A stretch of DNA of 64,000 nt from an uncultured Rubripirellula sp. (GCA_938045805.1 CALIBL010000011.1:162668-226667), one strand, 5' to 3'. Counted from the first letter of the stretch, positions 8,554 to 18,177 are shown. Notes: generated by a model from the sequence alone, not told the origin. Translations and numbers: made by a program.

Positions 8554-11085
8554 CTACTCGTTTGTTACGGCTAATTTTTGCCAGCCGTTTTCATGCCAAT
8601 GCTCGATCGTTTTCTTACTATTGGGGTGAAGACGAATACGCAGAGCGTGATGTACATGTGTAGACAATGCAGTGATTTGACGACCCTTCAGTAAATTAGA
8701 AATCTGCAACTTGGAAAAGTCGCCCGAGCCGCTGAGAACACAAAGACTCGGAAGGCTCCAATCGATAAATGACTTGGTTTGTGCTGAAAATCGCCCGTGA
8801 TGCGGAGCCATTACCAATCCCCGTTGTGTTTTTAAACGCCTGCGTGTTAGATCATGAATGCCTTCTGCATCAATGTCACCAGGGAGTACCACGCTATGAC
8901 CACGAAAGGATATCTCGAGCACAAGACTCGACTCATTATCACTTTTGTAATGCGCGTTGGGTCCAGGGTGTAAGACATCTGCACCTTGGCCGATCTGTAA
9001 GCATTCACTCTCTGAGTGGACTGTAGTTATGACCACGTTCAAGGACTGCGCCGTGCGGAATAATCGTGCAAGGTTTGCCGTAGGAAGGGTTCGGGTCGTG
9101 TGGGTTGTATAGATTTTCTTTACTTTGAAGCGTCCAAGAAGACTTTCTATTCCGTTGTAATGATCCGAGTCAGCATGGGAAATGAAGATTCCGTCAATCT
9201 TCGAAATGCCTAATTCCCACAAAGCATTGCAAGCAAGTTGGGACGCGGACCTAGATCGGCCTAAGCTTCCACAGTCATACAACCATGTTTTTTCATTTCC
9301 ATCTTGGATAATGACACACGTACCGTGTCCAACATCAAGAAAAACAAAATCCATGGATTGGCTCCTATGATTTGGAGCCAAGTAAAGTAAGAGATGCGTG
9401 ATATACCAGAATGCGATCGTGAACCTTTGGAGATAAATCTTGAGAGAAGAGGTGACTCCAAAAACACTGGAGAACAACACAAGATAAAAAATGGCGACCG
9501 CAATATTAGACGGTTCTGGTAGCCAGAGATGCCCGTATTTTGTCGTTGAAGCTATCTCGATAATCCATCTAATAAGATCGATGCAAACATCACACGGAAT
9601 GCTAACCATTTTCACAATTAAGACATGAGTCATCGACGCAATTGGCAACATTAAGCTCAATAGCAATGCTGCGATGACCAGCGGACCGAGCAACACGTTT
9701 GTGATGATGCTGATGGGAGAGATGATTCTGAAGTGTAACCACAAAAAAGGTGTCATGATCAGGAAGAGGGTGACGCTTAAAAAAAGCGATGCGCTCAATG
9801 GCTTGACGATCCAGCGTTGAACCCAATTCAATTCTTGGGCCACACGAATCATTCTAGATTTTCCAATGGAGCTCCCGACCGCAGACACGGAACCCTTTTG
9901 TAATATGCTTGGATTGGAATTTAAAGAAACGATCACACCCACCGCGAGAAACGATAGCTGCACTCCAATGTCGAATAGCAAAAAACAGTCCCATGTTAGA
10001 AATAACATTGCGCCGACTGCGAGCGAATTGATTGCATCATTTGCTCTGTAAATCCAGTTCGCAATGACCCAATTCATCAACATGATTGTCGCTCGGTTCA
10101 CAGGAGCATTTAGACCCGTCAGCGAGCAGTAGAGTAAGCTCCCGAAAAGCATGGTGAGAAATTTTGCGCGTAACGGAACCCGAAATAGACCCAGCAAAAG
10201 ATGGAGATGAATCATCACCAGTCCTAGGTGCAAGCCACTTACAGATAGAAGATGAGCGGTTCCCGTGACAATTAACTTTTCCCTTGTGTCGTCCGGAATC
10301 AAGTCACGGCGCCCTAAGGCCAAGGCTGCGGCGAATTCTGCATTTTCAGGTTTTAGGAATTGGAAATAAGTCTGAACTCCCGAAAGGGAAATAAACTGCA
10401 AGCGATTCCAAATCCAGAAATGAAGCTTTTGATTGTGATCGAGTATCGTAATAGACGATTGGTCTTCGCATTGAACTTGTCCCGAGTATCCGCATCTCTC
10501 TAAGACACGCTTTCGATCAAATTCACCGGGATTGGTTGGGGTCGGATAGGATTTTGCCTTGCCTGCAATTCTGATGACGCTTCCCGCTTGAAGTGTTTTG
10601 ATTTCGTCAAAGACGACGACTCTCAGCTTCCCGTCTATGGGAATAAAGGTTTGACCTAACCTTATTTTTTTGACTCGCAGATCAAACCGTGTGAGGGAAC
10701 GATCTAGCGTGTCATGTTGGCGAGAAATTTGGAGGGAGAGCTTCACCGACCCAACGATCTGACCTTCAAATTCAGAGGCTTCTGATTTCTCACTTAAGAA
10801 AACTTTAAGGGGTGCCAGCTCGACTTGATGGCATTTTAAGCTGTGGTAAGTCGCAAAAACTGGGAAGCATATCAATACACAGTGATAAAACGGTAACCGT
10901 TTTCGAGCTTTTGCTTTCGAATGAATCGTGCACGCTGTAAAAACGGCCAAGCACAGCCAGAAAAGGAATCGTTGCCCTGACTCAATTCCTGGAAAATGAA
11001 ATTCGACCAATGAATCAACTAGAACGCCACTCCCAGACAGCACTGCGAAAGGTAACATGGGGTGACGCTGACTTCGCCATCTCAC
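8554..11085 (-). CDS. comEC: ComEC/Rec2 family competence DNA-uptake protein
   Basis: About 844 residues. ComEC forms the inner-membrane channel for single-stranded DNA in natural transformation. The N-terminal part has two helices and a DUF4131-type OB region; the middle is the Competence domain with the hallmark HLLSVSGLHLGLV and about eight further helices; the C-terminal third is a metallo-beta-lactamase domain with FLDVGHGTCVIIQ, ISHADSDHYNG and APHHG. The start is uncertain: ATG at 11058, GTG at 11085 (keeps the family's QRHPML lead-in) and TTG at 11163 are all in frame; I chose the GTG. It is upstream of hemX on the same strand, 81 bases away. Confidence 0.93.
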   Translation of the reverse strand: MRWRSQRHPMLPFAVLSGSGVLVDSLVEFHFPGIESGQRFLFWLCLAVFTACTIHSKAKARKRLPFYHCVLICFPVFATYHSLKCHQVELAPLKVFLSEKSEASEFEGQIVGSVKLSLQISRQHDTLDRSLTRFDLRVKKIRLGQTFIPIDGKLRVVVFDEIKTLQAGSVIRIAGKAKSYPTPTNPGEFDRKRVLERCGYSGQVQCEDQSSITILDHNQKLHFWIWNRLQFISLSGVQTYFQFLKPENAEFAAALALGRRDLIPDDTREKLIVTGTAHLLSVSGLHLGLVMIHLHLLLGLFRVPLRAKFLTMLFGSLLYCSLTGLNAPVNRATIMLMNWVIANWIYRANDAINSLAVGAMLFLTWDCFLLFDIGVQLSFLAVGVIVSLNSNPSILQKGSVSAVGSSIGKSRMIRVAQELNWVQRWIVKPLSASLFLSVTLFLIMTPFLWLHFRIISPISIITNVLLGPLVIAALLLSLMLPIASMTHVLIVKMVSIPCDVCIDLIRWIIEIASTTKYGHLWLPEPSNIAVAIFYLVLFSSVFGVTSSLKIYLQRFTIAFWYITHLLLYLAPNHRSQSMDFVFLDVGHGTCVIIQDGNEKTWLYDCGSLGRSRSASQLACNALWELGISKIDGIFISHADSDHYNGIESLLGRFKVKKIYTTHTTRTLPTANLARLFRTAQSLNVVITTVHSESECLQIGQGADVLHPGPNAHYKSDNESSLVLEISFRGHSVVLPGDIDAEGIHDLTRRRLKTQRGLVMAPHHGRFSAQTKSFIDWSLPSLCVLSGSGDFSKLQISNLLKGRQITALSTHVHHALRIRLHPNSKKTIEHWHENGWQKLAVTNE

Positions 11086-11220
11086 GGCATTAAGATTCAA
11101 ACCGTATTTAACCGTTTGTTTCCTCAGTTCATGAAGTTGGATGATTGGACAGCAACAAAGCAATCGTTTTCGATCAGCGCAATCGGTTCAGAATCATCTG
11201 CTCAAACTCACAGGGTCATA

Positions 11221-13380
11221 ATGTTGTCACTTTTAAACATTTCCCGGCACGCTTTATTGTCAAGCATTTTCATAAACGGTTTAGTCTGCATTGTCGCGGC
11301 AGAAGATCAAAATAAGCAGGATGAAACTGAGGTGATGAAGTTAAGCTATCCGGAAACGAGAAAAGTAGATGTAGAGGATGACTATCATGGTCATTTAGTC
11401 AAAGATCCCTATCGCTGGCTTGAAGACACCGAAAGTGAAGAAACTCAACAATGGATAGTCAGGCAAAATGATCTGACGAACCAGTACTTAGAAAGCATTC
11501 CTGAACGATCCGAGATGCGCGATCGCCTCAAGGATTTGTGGAATTATGAGCGGTTTGGAATCCCGATAAAACGAGGTGCTTCATATTTCTTTTCGCACAA
11601 TGATGGATTGCAAAATCAAAGTATTTTGTATCGATCAGACAGCCTCGCTGCTGATCGCGTCGCCGTGCTCAACCCCAATCAACTCAGCAATGATGGAACC
11701 GTTTCCTTAGCGGGATACGCCGCGTCAAAGGATGGTCGATATCTTGCGTATGGTCTGGCCGATGGCGGAAGTGATTGGAGGACATGGAAAATCCGCGATG
11801 TATCTTCTGGCCGAGATCTTGATGATGTCGTCCAGTGGGTCAAATTCAGTGGCGTTGCTTGGACACCAGACGCGAGTGGTTTTTTCTACGGACGGTACGA
11901 GGAGCCAAAAGAAGGGCAAGAGCTTACTGGGACAAACGACCATCAAAAGCTCTTTTTTCATCGACTGGGAGATCAGCAATCTGAAGATCAGCTGATCTAT
12001 GAACGAACTGATGAGCCAAAATGGGGATTTTCACCACAAGTGACGGACGATGGTCGCTATCTAATCTTGGAAAATTGGAAGGGTAGTGAGCCTCAGTCAC
12101 AGATCTTCCTGAAGGATCTATCAAAGGATTCGTCAGTGGTGGAACCGCTGATCGTTGGATTTGATGCCGAATATGCGTTCGTCGGATCAGAAGGAGAGAA
12201 GCTATTTTTTCTTACTGACCACAATGCTCCCAACCGACGTGTGATCTCGGTACAAGTTGGGGATGTAAAGCGAGATAGTTGGACGGAGGTGATTGGTGAG
12301 CGAAACGATGTTCTCGAGAGCGTGAACCTATTTGGCGACCGCTTCTATGCTCAGTGGCTAGTGAACGCTAGCGGTCGAATATCAGTCCATGATTTATCTG
12401 GTGAAGAAACAAGCGTCATTGCACTGCCCGGGCTTGGCACAATTTCCGGTTTTCGTGGTTCACAGGATTCTGAGGAAACGTTTTTTTCGTTTACGAATTA
12501 CATCACACCGACGGCCATTTACCGGGTGGATCTAAAGACACAGAAAACCGAATTGTGGCGACAACCCAAGGTGAAGATCGACTCAGATTTGTTCGTGACG
12601 GAACAGGTTTTTACCGAGAGTAAAGATGGAACTAAAGTTCCCATGATCATAACCCGACGGAAAGATCTTGAGCTTGATGGATCAAACCGGACCCTTCTTT
12701 ACGGGTATGGCGGGTTCAATATTTCCATCACTCCATCATTTTCGCCCGCAACTGCGGCTTGGGTGGAGGCTGGTGGGGTTTATGCCGTGGCAAATCTGAG
12801 GGGTGGTGGGGAATTTGGCAGGGAGTGGCATGAAGCTGGAATGCGTCATAACAAGCAAAATGTTTTCGACGACTGTATCGCGAGTGCTGAGCATTTGATC
12901 GAACAGGGTTACACCTCGAGTCACCTGCTAGCACTCCAGGGTCGTAGCAATGGTGGTTTGTTGGTGGGAGCAGTAATGACGCAAAGACCTGATCTCTTCG
13001 GGGCATGCCTTCCCGCGGTGGGTGTGATGGACATGCTTCGATATCAAAAATTTACGATCGGCTGGGCGTGGGTCGCCGAGTATGGCAGTAGTGATGAAGC
13101 GGATCAGATTGAGAATTTACTGAGTTACTCGCCCTTACATAATCTGAAACCGGGTACGTGTTACCCGGCGACACTTGTTACCACGGCAGAACGCGATGAT
13201 CGGGTGGTGCCGGGGCACAGTTTCAAATTCGCTGCTGCTTTGCAGGAATCACAATCTTGTTCTCAACCTGTACTGATTAGGGTCGAGACAAGAGCCGGGC
13301 ATGGCGCGGGTACGCCGACCAGCAAAAAAATCGAAGAGTATGCTGATTTGTGGTCGTTTTTAATGGCTACTCTTAAGTAA
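11221..13380 (+). CDS. Exported prolyl oligopeptidase (S9A)
   Basis: 719 residues from ATG 11221. The open frame extends to 11062, but this start gives a clear signal peptide (MLSLLNISRH to VAAED) and leaves a promoter space with comEC. It should cut short peptides after proline in the periplasm. Family features are DPYRWLEDTES at the start of the mature protein, a seven-bladed propeller, then an alpha/beta hydrolase with catalytic Ser in LQGRSNGG, Asp in ERDDRVVP and His in AGHGAGTPT. The canonical GGSNGG reads GRSNGG. It is divergent from comEC. Confidence 0.95.
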   Translation: MLSLLNISRHALLSSIFINGLVCIVAAEDQNKQDETEVMKLSYPETRKVDVEDDYHGHLVKDPYRWLEDTESEETQQWIVRQNDLTNQYLESIPERSEMRDRLKDLWNYERFGIPIKRGASYFFSHNDGLQNQSILYRSDSLAADRVAVLNPNQLSNDGTVSLAGYAASKDGRYLAYGLADGGSDWRTWKIRDVSSGRDLDDVVQWVKFSGVAWTPDASGFFYGRYEEPKEGQELTGTNDHQKLFFHRLGDQQSEDQLIYERTDEPKWGFSPQVTDDGRYLILENWKGSEPQSQIFLKDLSKDSSVVEPLIVGFDAEYAFVGSEGEKLFFLTDHNAPNRRVISVQVGDVKRDSWTEVIGERNDVLESVNLFGDRFYAQWLVNASGRISVHDLSGEETSVIALPGLGTISGFRGSQDSEETFFSFTNYITPTAIYRVDLKTQKTELWRQPKVKIDSDLFVTEQVFTESKDGTKVPMIITRRKDLELDGSNRTLLYGYGGFNISITPSFSPATAAWVEAGGVYAVANLRGGGEFGREWHEAGMRHNKQNVFDDCIASAEHLIEQGYTSSHLLALQGRSNGGLLVGAVMTQRPDLFGACLPAVGVMDMLRYQKFTIGWAWVAEYGSSDEADQIENLLSYSPLHNLKPGTCYPATLVTTAERDDRVVPGHSFKFAAALQESQSCSQPVLIRVETRAGHGAGTPTSKKIEEYADLWSFLMATLK

Positions 13381-13482
13381 GCAGCCGCAACTATTATTTT
13401 CAGCTTGATCCTGCCAAAGATGGATCTTATTCACGCTTCGATACCGGTAGTTTAAGTTACGAACGACAAGCCTACAGCACTT

Positions 13483-14265
13483 ATGTTTTTACAAGAGCCT
13501 GACACCAATCCCTATGATCTGCAGTTCCAGGTTTTCGGATTTCCTATTCGAGTGAGTTGGACCTTTTGGGTTGCAGCGATCGTGATTGGGTACGACCTCG
13601 CGATGGGTCTCGATATCTTACTGGGTGAGCAGAGCCTTGGGGTGTTAACACTGCTTGCAATTTGGGGAATCTGTATTCTGATTTCGATCACGATCCATGA
13701 GTTAGGGCACGCCTTGGCCTTTCGAAAATACGGAATCGAATCGAGGATCGTTTTGTATTTCATGGGTGGAATGGCCATTCCAACTCGATCTGTTGGGGTG
13801 CGAGGAGGTTTAGAACCAAAACAGGCGATGTGGGTTGCAATCGCAGGCCCAATGGCTCAGCTCGCCTCAGCAGTTGCTTTGGTTTTACTGATTTCGGCAG
13901 CTTCGTACGCCGCGCCCGTTCCATGGCCACTCAACCAACTCAAACTATTCGAAAAGATGGCTGACGGTCGGCCGATTGATAGTGTTGGTCTCCTTGCGGT
14001 TGCAATGATGTACATTCGGCCAAGTATCTATTGGGCGATCTTGAATTTGATACCGGTTTGGCCTCTTGATGGCGGTCGCTTCATCCAAGCTCTGATTCAG
14101 CTGTTCGGTGGCACCGTATTAACCGCCATGAAAGTCGGTGTGGCTGCATCTGCTCTGGTCGCAGTTTTTGCTTTTCAAAACAAACAAGAGTTCCTAGCAT
14201 TCATGTTTTTGATCTTAGGATGGAACAACTTTCAGGCATGGAAGCAGCTGGAACAGAGGTATTAA
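13483..14265 (+). CDS. Site-2 protease family (M50) membrane metalloprotease
   Basis: 260 residues with five or six membrane helices. The zinc motif HELGH is at residues 72-76 within a helix, and the third ligand lies in NLIPVWPLDGGRFIQ, the typical M50B motif. Such proteases cut membrane-embedded substrates, often anti-sigma factors; the substrate here is unknown. No PDZ or CBS domain is attached. It follows the prolyl oligopeptidase by about 100 bases on the same strand but no functional link is evident. Confidence 0.9.
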   Translation: MFLQEPDTNPYDLQFQVFGFPIRVSWTFWVAAIVIGYDLAMGLDILLGEQSLGVLTLLAIWGICILISITIHELGHALAFRKYGIESRIVLYFMGGMAIPTRSVGVRGGLEPKQAMWVAIAGPMAQLASAVALVLLISAASYAAPVPWPLNQLKLFEKMADGRPIDSVGLLAVAMMYIRPSIYWAILNLIPVWPLDGGRFIQALIQLFGGTVLTAMKVGVAASALVAVFAFQNKQEFLAFMFLILGWNNFQAWKQLEQRY

Positions 14266-14609
14266 GCACGCAGCTTTTGAATACTTTGTTTGATGTTTTC
14301 GCGTCGTGAAGACGATCAATATCAGAAGGAAGAAGCTTGGAAGGCCATCATTCACTTGGTCGCCTACCAAAAAAATTTTTCCTTGCAACCACTTTTTTTA
14401 GAAAAAGATGTTGCGGAATCTCTAGAAGCGCGTAAAGTTACGCGAAGTTTGTAACGGTTTTGAGGAGGAAGCAGGACCGATGCCTTGCATCAAAGCTTCA
14501 TCTTCTTAACCACCAATGACGATTGGTGAGCCGTGGCCGGTGGCTTTTAAAGCGGCGCTTTTCAAGTCACGAGGACTCGCCAACGTATCTTTTCTCAGCG
14601 GAGGAAAAC
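14266..14609 (+). other. Leader/promoter region of the histone-like gene
   Basis: 344 bases with no ordinary gene. It holds a mini open frame of 9 codons (14480-14509) behind a strong GAGGAGG site (14462-14468), and directly after its stop a hairpin with 7-base arms CACCAAT (14511-14517) and ATTGGTG (14522-14528) around a GACG loop. No T-run follows the hairpin, so it is not a simple terminator. The layout resembles a translated leader for the downstream gene, but no known riboswitch or leader family is recognised. Confidence 0.35.
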
Positions 14610-14864
14610 GTGGCCAAGAAAAAAGCGAAGAAGAAAGTAGCAAAGAAGGCTACCAAGAAGAAGGCAGTCAAGAAGGCAGCTAAAAAAGCTACTAAAAAAG
14701 CAGCTAAAAAAGCTACCAAGAAAAAGGCTGCTAAGAAAGCAACCAAAAAAGTTGCTAAGAAGAAAGCTACCAAGAAAAAGGCAGCTAAAAAAGCTACTAA
14801 AAAGGCAGCTAAAAAAGCAACCAAGAAGCGTGCTACTAAAAAAGCAGCTAAAAAGCGTCGTTAA
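14610..14864 (+). CDS. Histone H1-like Lys/Ala-rich DNA-binding protein
   Basis: 84 residues, almost only Lys, Ala and Thr with a few Val and Arg, in repeated KKAAKKATKK-like units, like the C-terminal tail of eukaryotic H1 and the bacterial Hc2/AlgP-type proteins. It should bind DNA through charge and help compact the nucleoid. The GTG start at 14610 is chosen because GGAGG lies at 14600-14604 with 5-base spacing, and the longer frame from 14523 adds a non-repetitive tail of unlike composition. A strong terminator follows, so it is a one-gene transcript. Confidence 0.82.
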   Translation: MAKKKAKKKVAKKATKKKAVKKAAKKATKKAAKKATKKKAAKKATKKVAKKKATKKKAAKKATKKAAKKATKKRATKKAAKKRR

Positions 14865-14909
14865 AATCGTCCCGAGGACGCATTTTGCGATCCGAATGAC
14901 CATCAAAGA

Positions 14910-14944
14910 CCAAGCTAGAGATTATCTCCGGCTTGGTTTTTTTT
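14910..14944 (+). terminator. Rho-independent terminator of the histone-like gene
   Basis: CCAAGC (14910-14915) pairs with GCTTGG (14931-14936); inside this the inner arms GAGAT and ATCTC also pair. The stem is followed by an eight-base T-run (14937-14944). It works for the plus strand only, since no T-run follows on the mrp side. Confidence 0.88.
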
Positions 14945-14958
14945 ATGCTTAATCAATT

Positions 14959-16038
14959 CTATAAAACGGGAAGTGAACCCTGATTTGGCCTCGCAGAGAC
15001 TTGTGCAGCAATCTGCCTGACCACCGCTTTGGCAACGCCTTCCAGCGGAGCCCGTGCTCGCTCGTCGTTCGTAATCACTTGGTCCAATTTACCTTCGTCT
15101 CCCGCAGTCCGAAGTGAGATGTCAATAGGCAAGCAGCCAAGGAACGGAACATCCGATTGTTCGGCTTTGTCTCTAGCTCCACCACGACCAAAAATGTCGT
15201 AGGTCTTGCCACAATCCGGACACAGGAAACCACTCATGTTCTCAACCATCCCTAGAAGCGGGATTTTTACTTTTTTGAACATGCTGATTGCCTTTATCGC
15301 ATCCAGCAACGCGACTTCCTGAGGCGTGCACACAACAACAGCACCTGCAAGTGGAATTGCCTGAGAGATTGTCAGAGCAATATCTCCCGTACCGGGTGGC
15401 ATATCGATGATTAAATAATCCAGTTCACCCCAGTTGGTATCACCCAAGAACTGATTAATCGATCCGTGCAACATTGGGCCTCGCCAGATCACTGCCTGAT
15501 CCGGTTCCACAAGAAAACCCATCGACATGACTGGCATATCGCTGTGCGAGTGGATGGGTTCTATCTTTTTGTTCGCATTGACTGCTGGTCGACCAGATAA
15601 ACCCAGGAGCTGGGGAATACTTGGTCCATAAACGTCCGCATCCAACAACCCAACTTTGGACCCTAATCTCTGCAGGGTTACAGCCAGACTCGCGGCTACC
15701 GTACTTTTTCCAACACCTCCCTTGCCGCTTCCGACCGCAATCACGCTTTTGGCGCGAAGAGCAATCTGGCCGAGTCGGACGGGAGGTCGATCGTGAACGG
15801 TGAGCGTGATGTTGGTTTTTATACCGGGGGCTGCGGCGACGACTTTTGACTCAATTGCATCGAGAAAATCTTCTTTGATGGGCATTGAGTGTGTACTTAG
15901 CGAGAGCTCAATGTTGACATTTTCCCCTTGAACTTCGATGGCTCGGATTTGTCCCATGCTCTCGATGGGGCGACCAGTTTCTGGGTCTGGGTGGGTACCG
16001 ATTGCTTTACGGATCGTGTCAGCGATGGAATTGGACAT
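14959..16038 (-). CDS. mrp: Mrp/ApbC family Fe-S cluster carrier ATPase
   Basis: 359 residues. An N-terminal MIP18/DUF59 domain (about residues 1-90) precedes the P-loop ATPase. The deviant Walker A GSGKGGVGKST, the DADVYGPSIPQLLG segment, DMPPGTGD and the cluster-binding CPDC in GFLCPDCGKTY are all present. It carries or inserts 4Fe-4S clusters into apoproteins. ATG at 16036-16038. It ends against the histone-like gene's terminator region, in the convergent orientation. Confidence 0.96.
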   Translation of the reverse strand: MSNSIADTIRKAIGTHPDPETGRPIESMGQIRAIEVQGENVNIELSLSTHSMPIKEDFLDAIESKVVAAAPGIKTNITLTVHDRPPVRLGQIALRAKSVIAVGSGKGGVGKSTVAASLAVTLQRLGSKVGLLDADVYGPSIPQLLGLSGRPAVNANKKIEPIHSHSDMPVMSMGFLVEPDQAVIWRGPMLHGSINQFLGDTNWGELDYLIIDMPPGTGDIALTISQAIPLAGAVVVCTPQEVALLDAIKAISMFKKVKIPLLGMVENMSGFLCPDCGKTYDIFGRGGARDKAEQSDVPFLGCLPIDISLRTAGDEGKLDQVITNDERARAPLEGVAKAVVRQIAAQVSARPNQGSLPVL

Positions 16039-16183
16039 TGGGTTTGGTAGGGTCTGTCAGGAGGTACAAAGAACGGGTTTGACGGTCGATTTTCCACTGT
16101 ACAAAGGATTCTAGCCATCAGACCTGCCGGCGAAATGCTTGATCGGATTGCCGGAGTTGCTGTGATCTATCGTAGTCTACGAA

Positions 16184-16603
16184 TCAGAACACTCTTGCGA
16201 AGTATCCATCGAGAATTGTCTTACATCGAAGGATATCTTCGGGCTGTTCTAGAAAACCACCGATATTGAATTCACTCAACACCAATCGGCGACTGAGTGA
16301 TAGGCGATTGCAAGCGATCAGCCAAAGTTGGTCAGACAGAGAGTTTGATTGTTGAGTCAAGATATCGAGCGAAGCGACAAAATTGGAGGTGCCGACTTCC
16401 ACTAGAAAGATAGTCGGCTGGTTTGGGGCGGGGCTGTGCAAATCGATTTGCCGATGCACCTGATCAATAATCGTATCGACATTTGGGCCGAACAGGTCGT
16501 GATGGAATCGACGCACGCAGTTCGTCCATCTTTCTCCCGTTTCGAGCACGACCCAGCGAATGGACTTTCGTTGCTGACCGACGGTTTCAATCTTGAAGCT
16601 CAT
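16184..16603 (-). CDS. Small protein coupled to the PAS-Fis regulator, possible pseudo-receiver
   Basis: 139 residues from ATG 16603; the open frame reaches 16702 but its extra part would lie inside the upstream gene. The start overlaps the end of that gene by 17 bases, so translation is probably coupled. The C-terminal half alternates hydrophobic strands and helices (PTIFLVEVGTSN, DQLWLIACNRLS, GGFLEQPEDILR) in a way that recalls a response-receiver fold, with GFLEQP where receivers often have GFLxKP, but no conserved phosphoacceptor Asp pair is visible. The receiver idea is inference; otherwise the family is unknown to me. Confidence 0.65.
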   Translation of the reverse strand: MSFKIETVGQQRKSIRWVVLETGERWTNCVRRFHHDLFGPNVDTIIDQVHRQIDLHSPAPNQPTIFLVEVGTSNFVASLDILTQQSNSLSDQLWLIACNRLSLSRRLVLSEFNIGGFLEQPEDILRCKTILDGYFARVF

Positions 16604-17996
16604 CCGTTTTCTTGCCCACCTGGAGACACTTGGTTTCCTTTTGCTCGAGTTTCCGAAGAAGCCTCGATCGGGAGATGCCCAAAATCCTCGCTGCTTCGGC
16701 ACGGTTATTGTTAGACGAAATCATTGCTTCGTCCAACAGTGAATCTTCATACTGTTGAATCAATTGATCGAGCGAGCGCGTCTGCTTACGGGGATGGGGC
16801 AGAGGAGGGCGGTAGGATCGAATACTGAGGGGAAGGTGTTCTACTTGAAGCGATTCACCCGTCGCCTGTTGGCATGCATGATTCATTGCCTCTTGTAATT
16901 CCAAAAAATTGTTGGGCCACGGATAGTTCACTAATGAATCAAGCGCGGGCCGGCTGATGTGTTCAGCCGCGGTTTTGTGCTGTGTCGCATAACGCCCTAA
17001 CAATGCCGTCGCGATCGCATGTAGATCCTCGACACGACTTGAGAGCTGCGTACATGGAATTTGAATCGTATCTATCAAGTCGCTTATCTGACTACAAAGC
17101 ATGCTTCTCTTCAGGTTTTCCCCAGATTCGCTCTGAAGCTGCTGCTCCTTATTGATGATGTGAGGTGAAAATCCAGCAACCGCTAGGAGACGTACTTGTT
17201 CCGGATAGCTCTCCAGAATGGTCAAGAGCTGTCGCTGTGCTGCGATGGACATGCGATCAATCTGCTTGCACAGTAAAGATCCACGAGACGTATCTGAATC
17301 GTTGAGATGATTCAGAAGTGGCGTCAGAGCTGCAGTGAGTAGTTCAGGATCCAGTAATGGTCCATCTAATTGGATCAGCGGTTCGCCCGGAGCCGATCGG
17401 TGGTGGATGTGCAGAGCCAATAGGTCTGCACCGCCTCCTTTGGGCTGAAAGAGCCCCACATGGGTCCGAACAGAACAAGCGACATCTACTTTTCTACGGA
17501 TTCGCCTAGCTGCTAATGATGTACCAGCGAGCAGAGCGAGGGACAGTCCTGAGTTTTTTTGTCGCCAGAGATCGAGCCGTTGGCGTGTTGCGACAGCATC
17601 CTGTACGTCAGATTCAGTCTGGCGATCGTCGAACTCGCCAGCAATGCCCAAGGTGAATCCGGTTTCTGGTGATCCAACACGAACGTACCGCGCCTCTCGA
17701 ATTGCAGCCCGCAGCCCATTAATCGGGGGCGGATGAATTTTCAGAGTTGCGGTGCCTCGGCGTCGAAAACCCGGGGGTGGGGAAAGGCTCGCAGCGATGA
17801 GGTCTTCTGGGCAAGCCGAGACAGATGTACCCGCTTTCGACTTTCGGCCGATCAACGTTTCACCGTCCACGCCAAGCCAGTCTGCGCATCCCCCTGAGAT
17901 GAAAACAAGTTCATCGGTGTGGCTAATGCACCACACAATTGCATCGGACGACTCGAGTAGGCGAGTGAGGCGACGAATCTTCGTGCTTGATGACAT
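16587..17996 (-). CDS. PAS and Fis-HTH regulator with degenerate sigma54-activator AAA+ core
   Basis: 469 residues from ATG 17996 (a TTG at 18026 is an alternative). Residues about 10-60 look like a PAS domain. Residues about 155-380 follow the pattern of an NtrC-type activator core: a 'LLAGTS' lead-in, a P-loop position, and YPWPNNFLELQEAM matching the usual WPGNxREL. But the P-loop reads QPKGGGAD (184-191) without Lys, Walker B reads LLCKQI (241-246) without Asp-Glu, and no GAFTGA loop is present. The C-terminal Fis helix-turn-helix, NRAEAARILGISRSRLLRKL, is intact. It should bind DNA but cannot hydrolyse ATP or remodel sigma54 in the usual way. It overlaps the next gene downstream. Confidence 0.85.
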   Translation of the reverse strand: MSSSTKIRRLTRLLESSDAIVWCISHTDELVFISGGCADWLGVDGETLIGRKSKAGTSVSACPEDLIAASLSPPPGFRRRGTATLKIHPPPINGLRAAIREARYVRVGSPETGFTLGIAGEFDDRQTESDVQDAVATRQRLDLWRQKNSGLSLALLAGTSLAARRIRRKVDVACSVRTHVGLFQPKGGGADLLALHIHHRSAPGEPLIQLDGPLLDPELLTAALTPLLNHLNDSDTSRGSLLCKQIDRMSIAAQRQLLTILESYPEQVRLLAVAGFSPHIINKEQQLQSESGENLKRSMLCSQISDLIDTIQIPCTQLSSRVEDLHAIATALLGRYATQHKTAAEHISRPALDSLVNYPWPNNFLELQEAMNHACQQATGESLQVEHLPLSIRSYRPPLPHPRKQTRSLDQLIQQYEDSLLDEAMISSNNNRAEAARILGISRSRLLRKLEQKETKCLQVGKKTDELQD

Positions 17997-18177
17997 GGTT
18001 CGGACTATCTGCCCTGTCCGCCGCAAGGTCTCAGTTCATTACCACAAGAACCAGAAAGGCTATTGGTAATGAAAAGGACCTTACCATCCTGAAACCACCG
18101 AAAATGGTGCGACGGTATTTCAAGCCTGGTTTAGATTGGGAGCTGTTGATCTCCGCAAAAAACCATGGCAAGAGCGT

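Noticed and set aside
14511..14528. Hairpin as transcription terminator or riboswitch
   Set aside because: No T-run follows and no known riboswitch core is recognisable; kept only as a leader hairpin.
14567..14906. Two Ala/Phe/Leu-rich minus-strand frames that look like membrane proteins
   Set aside because: They are the antisense of the Lys/Ala repeats of the histone-like gene and have no ribosome site or family match.
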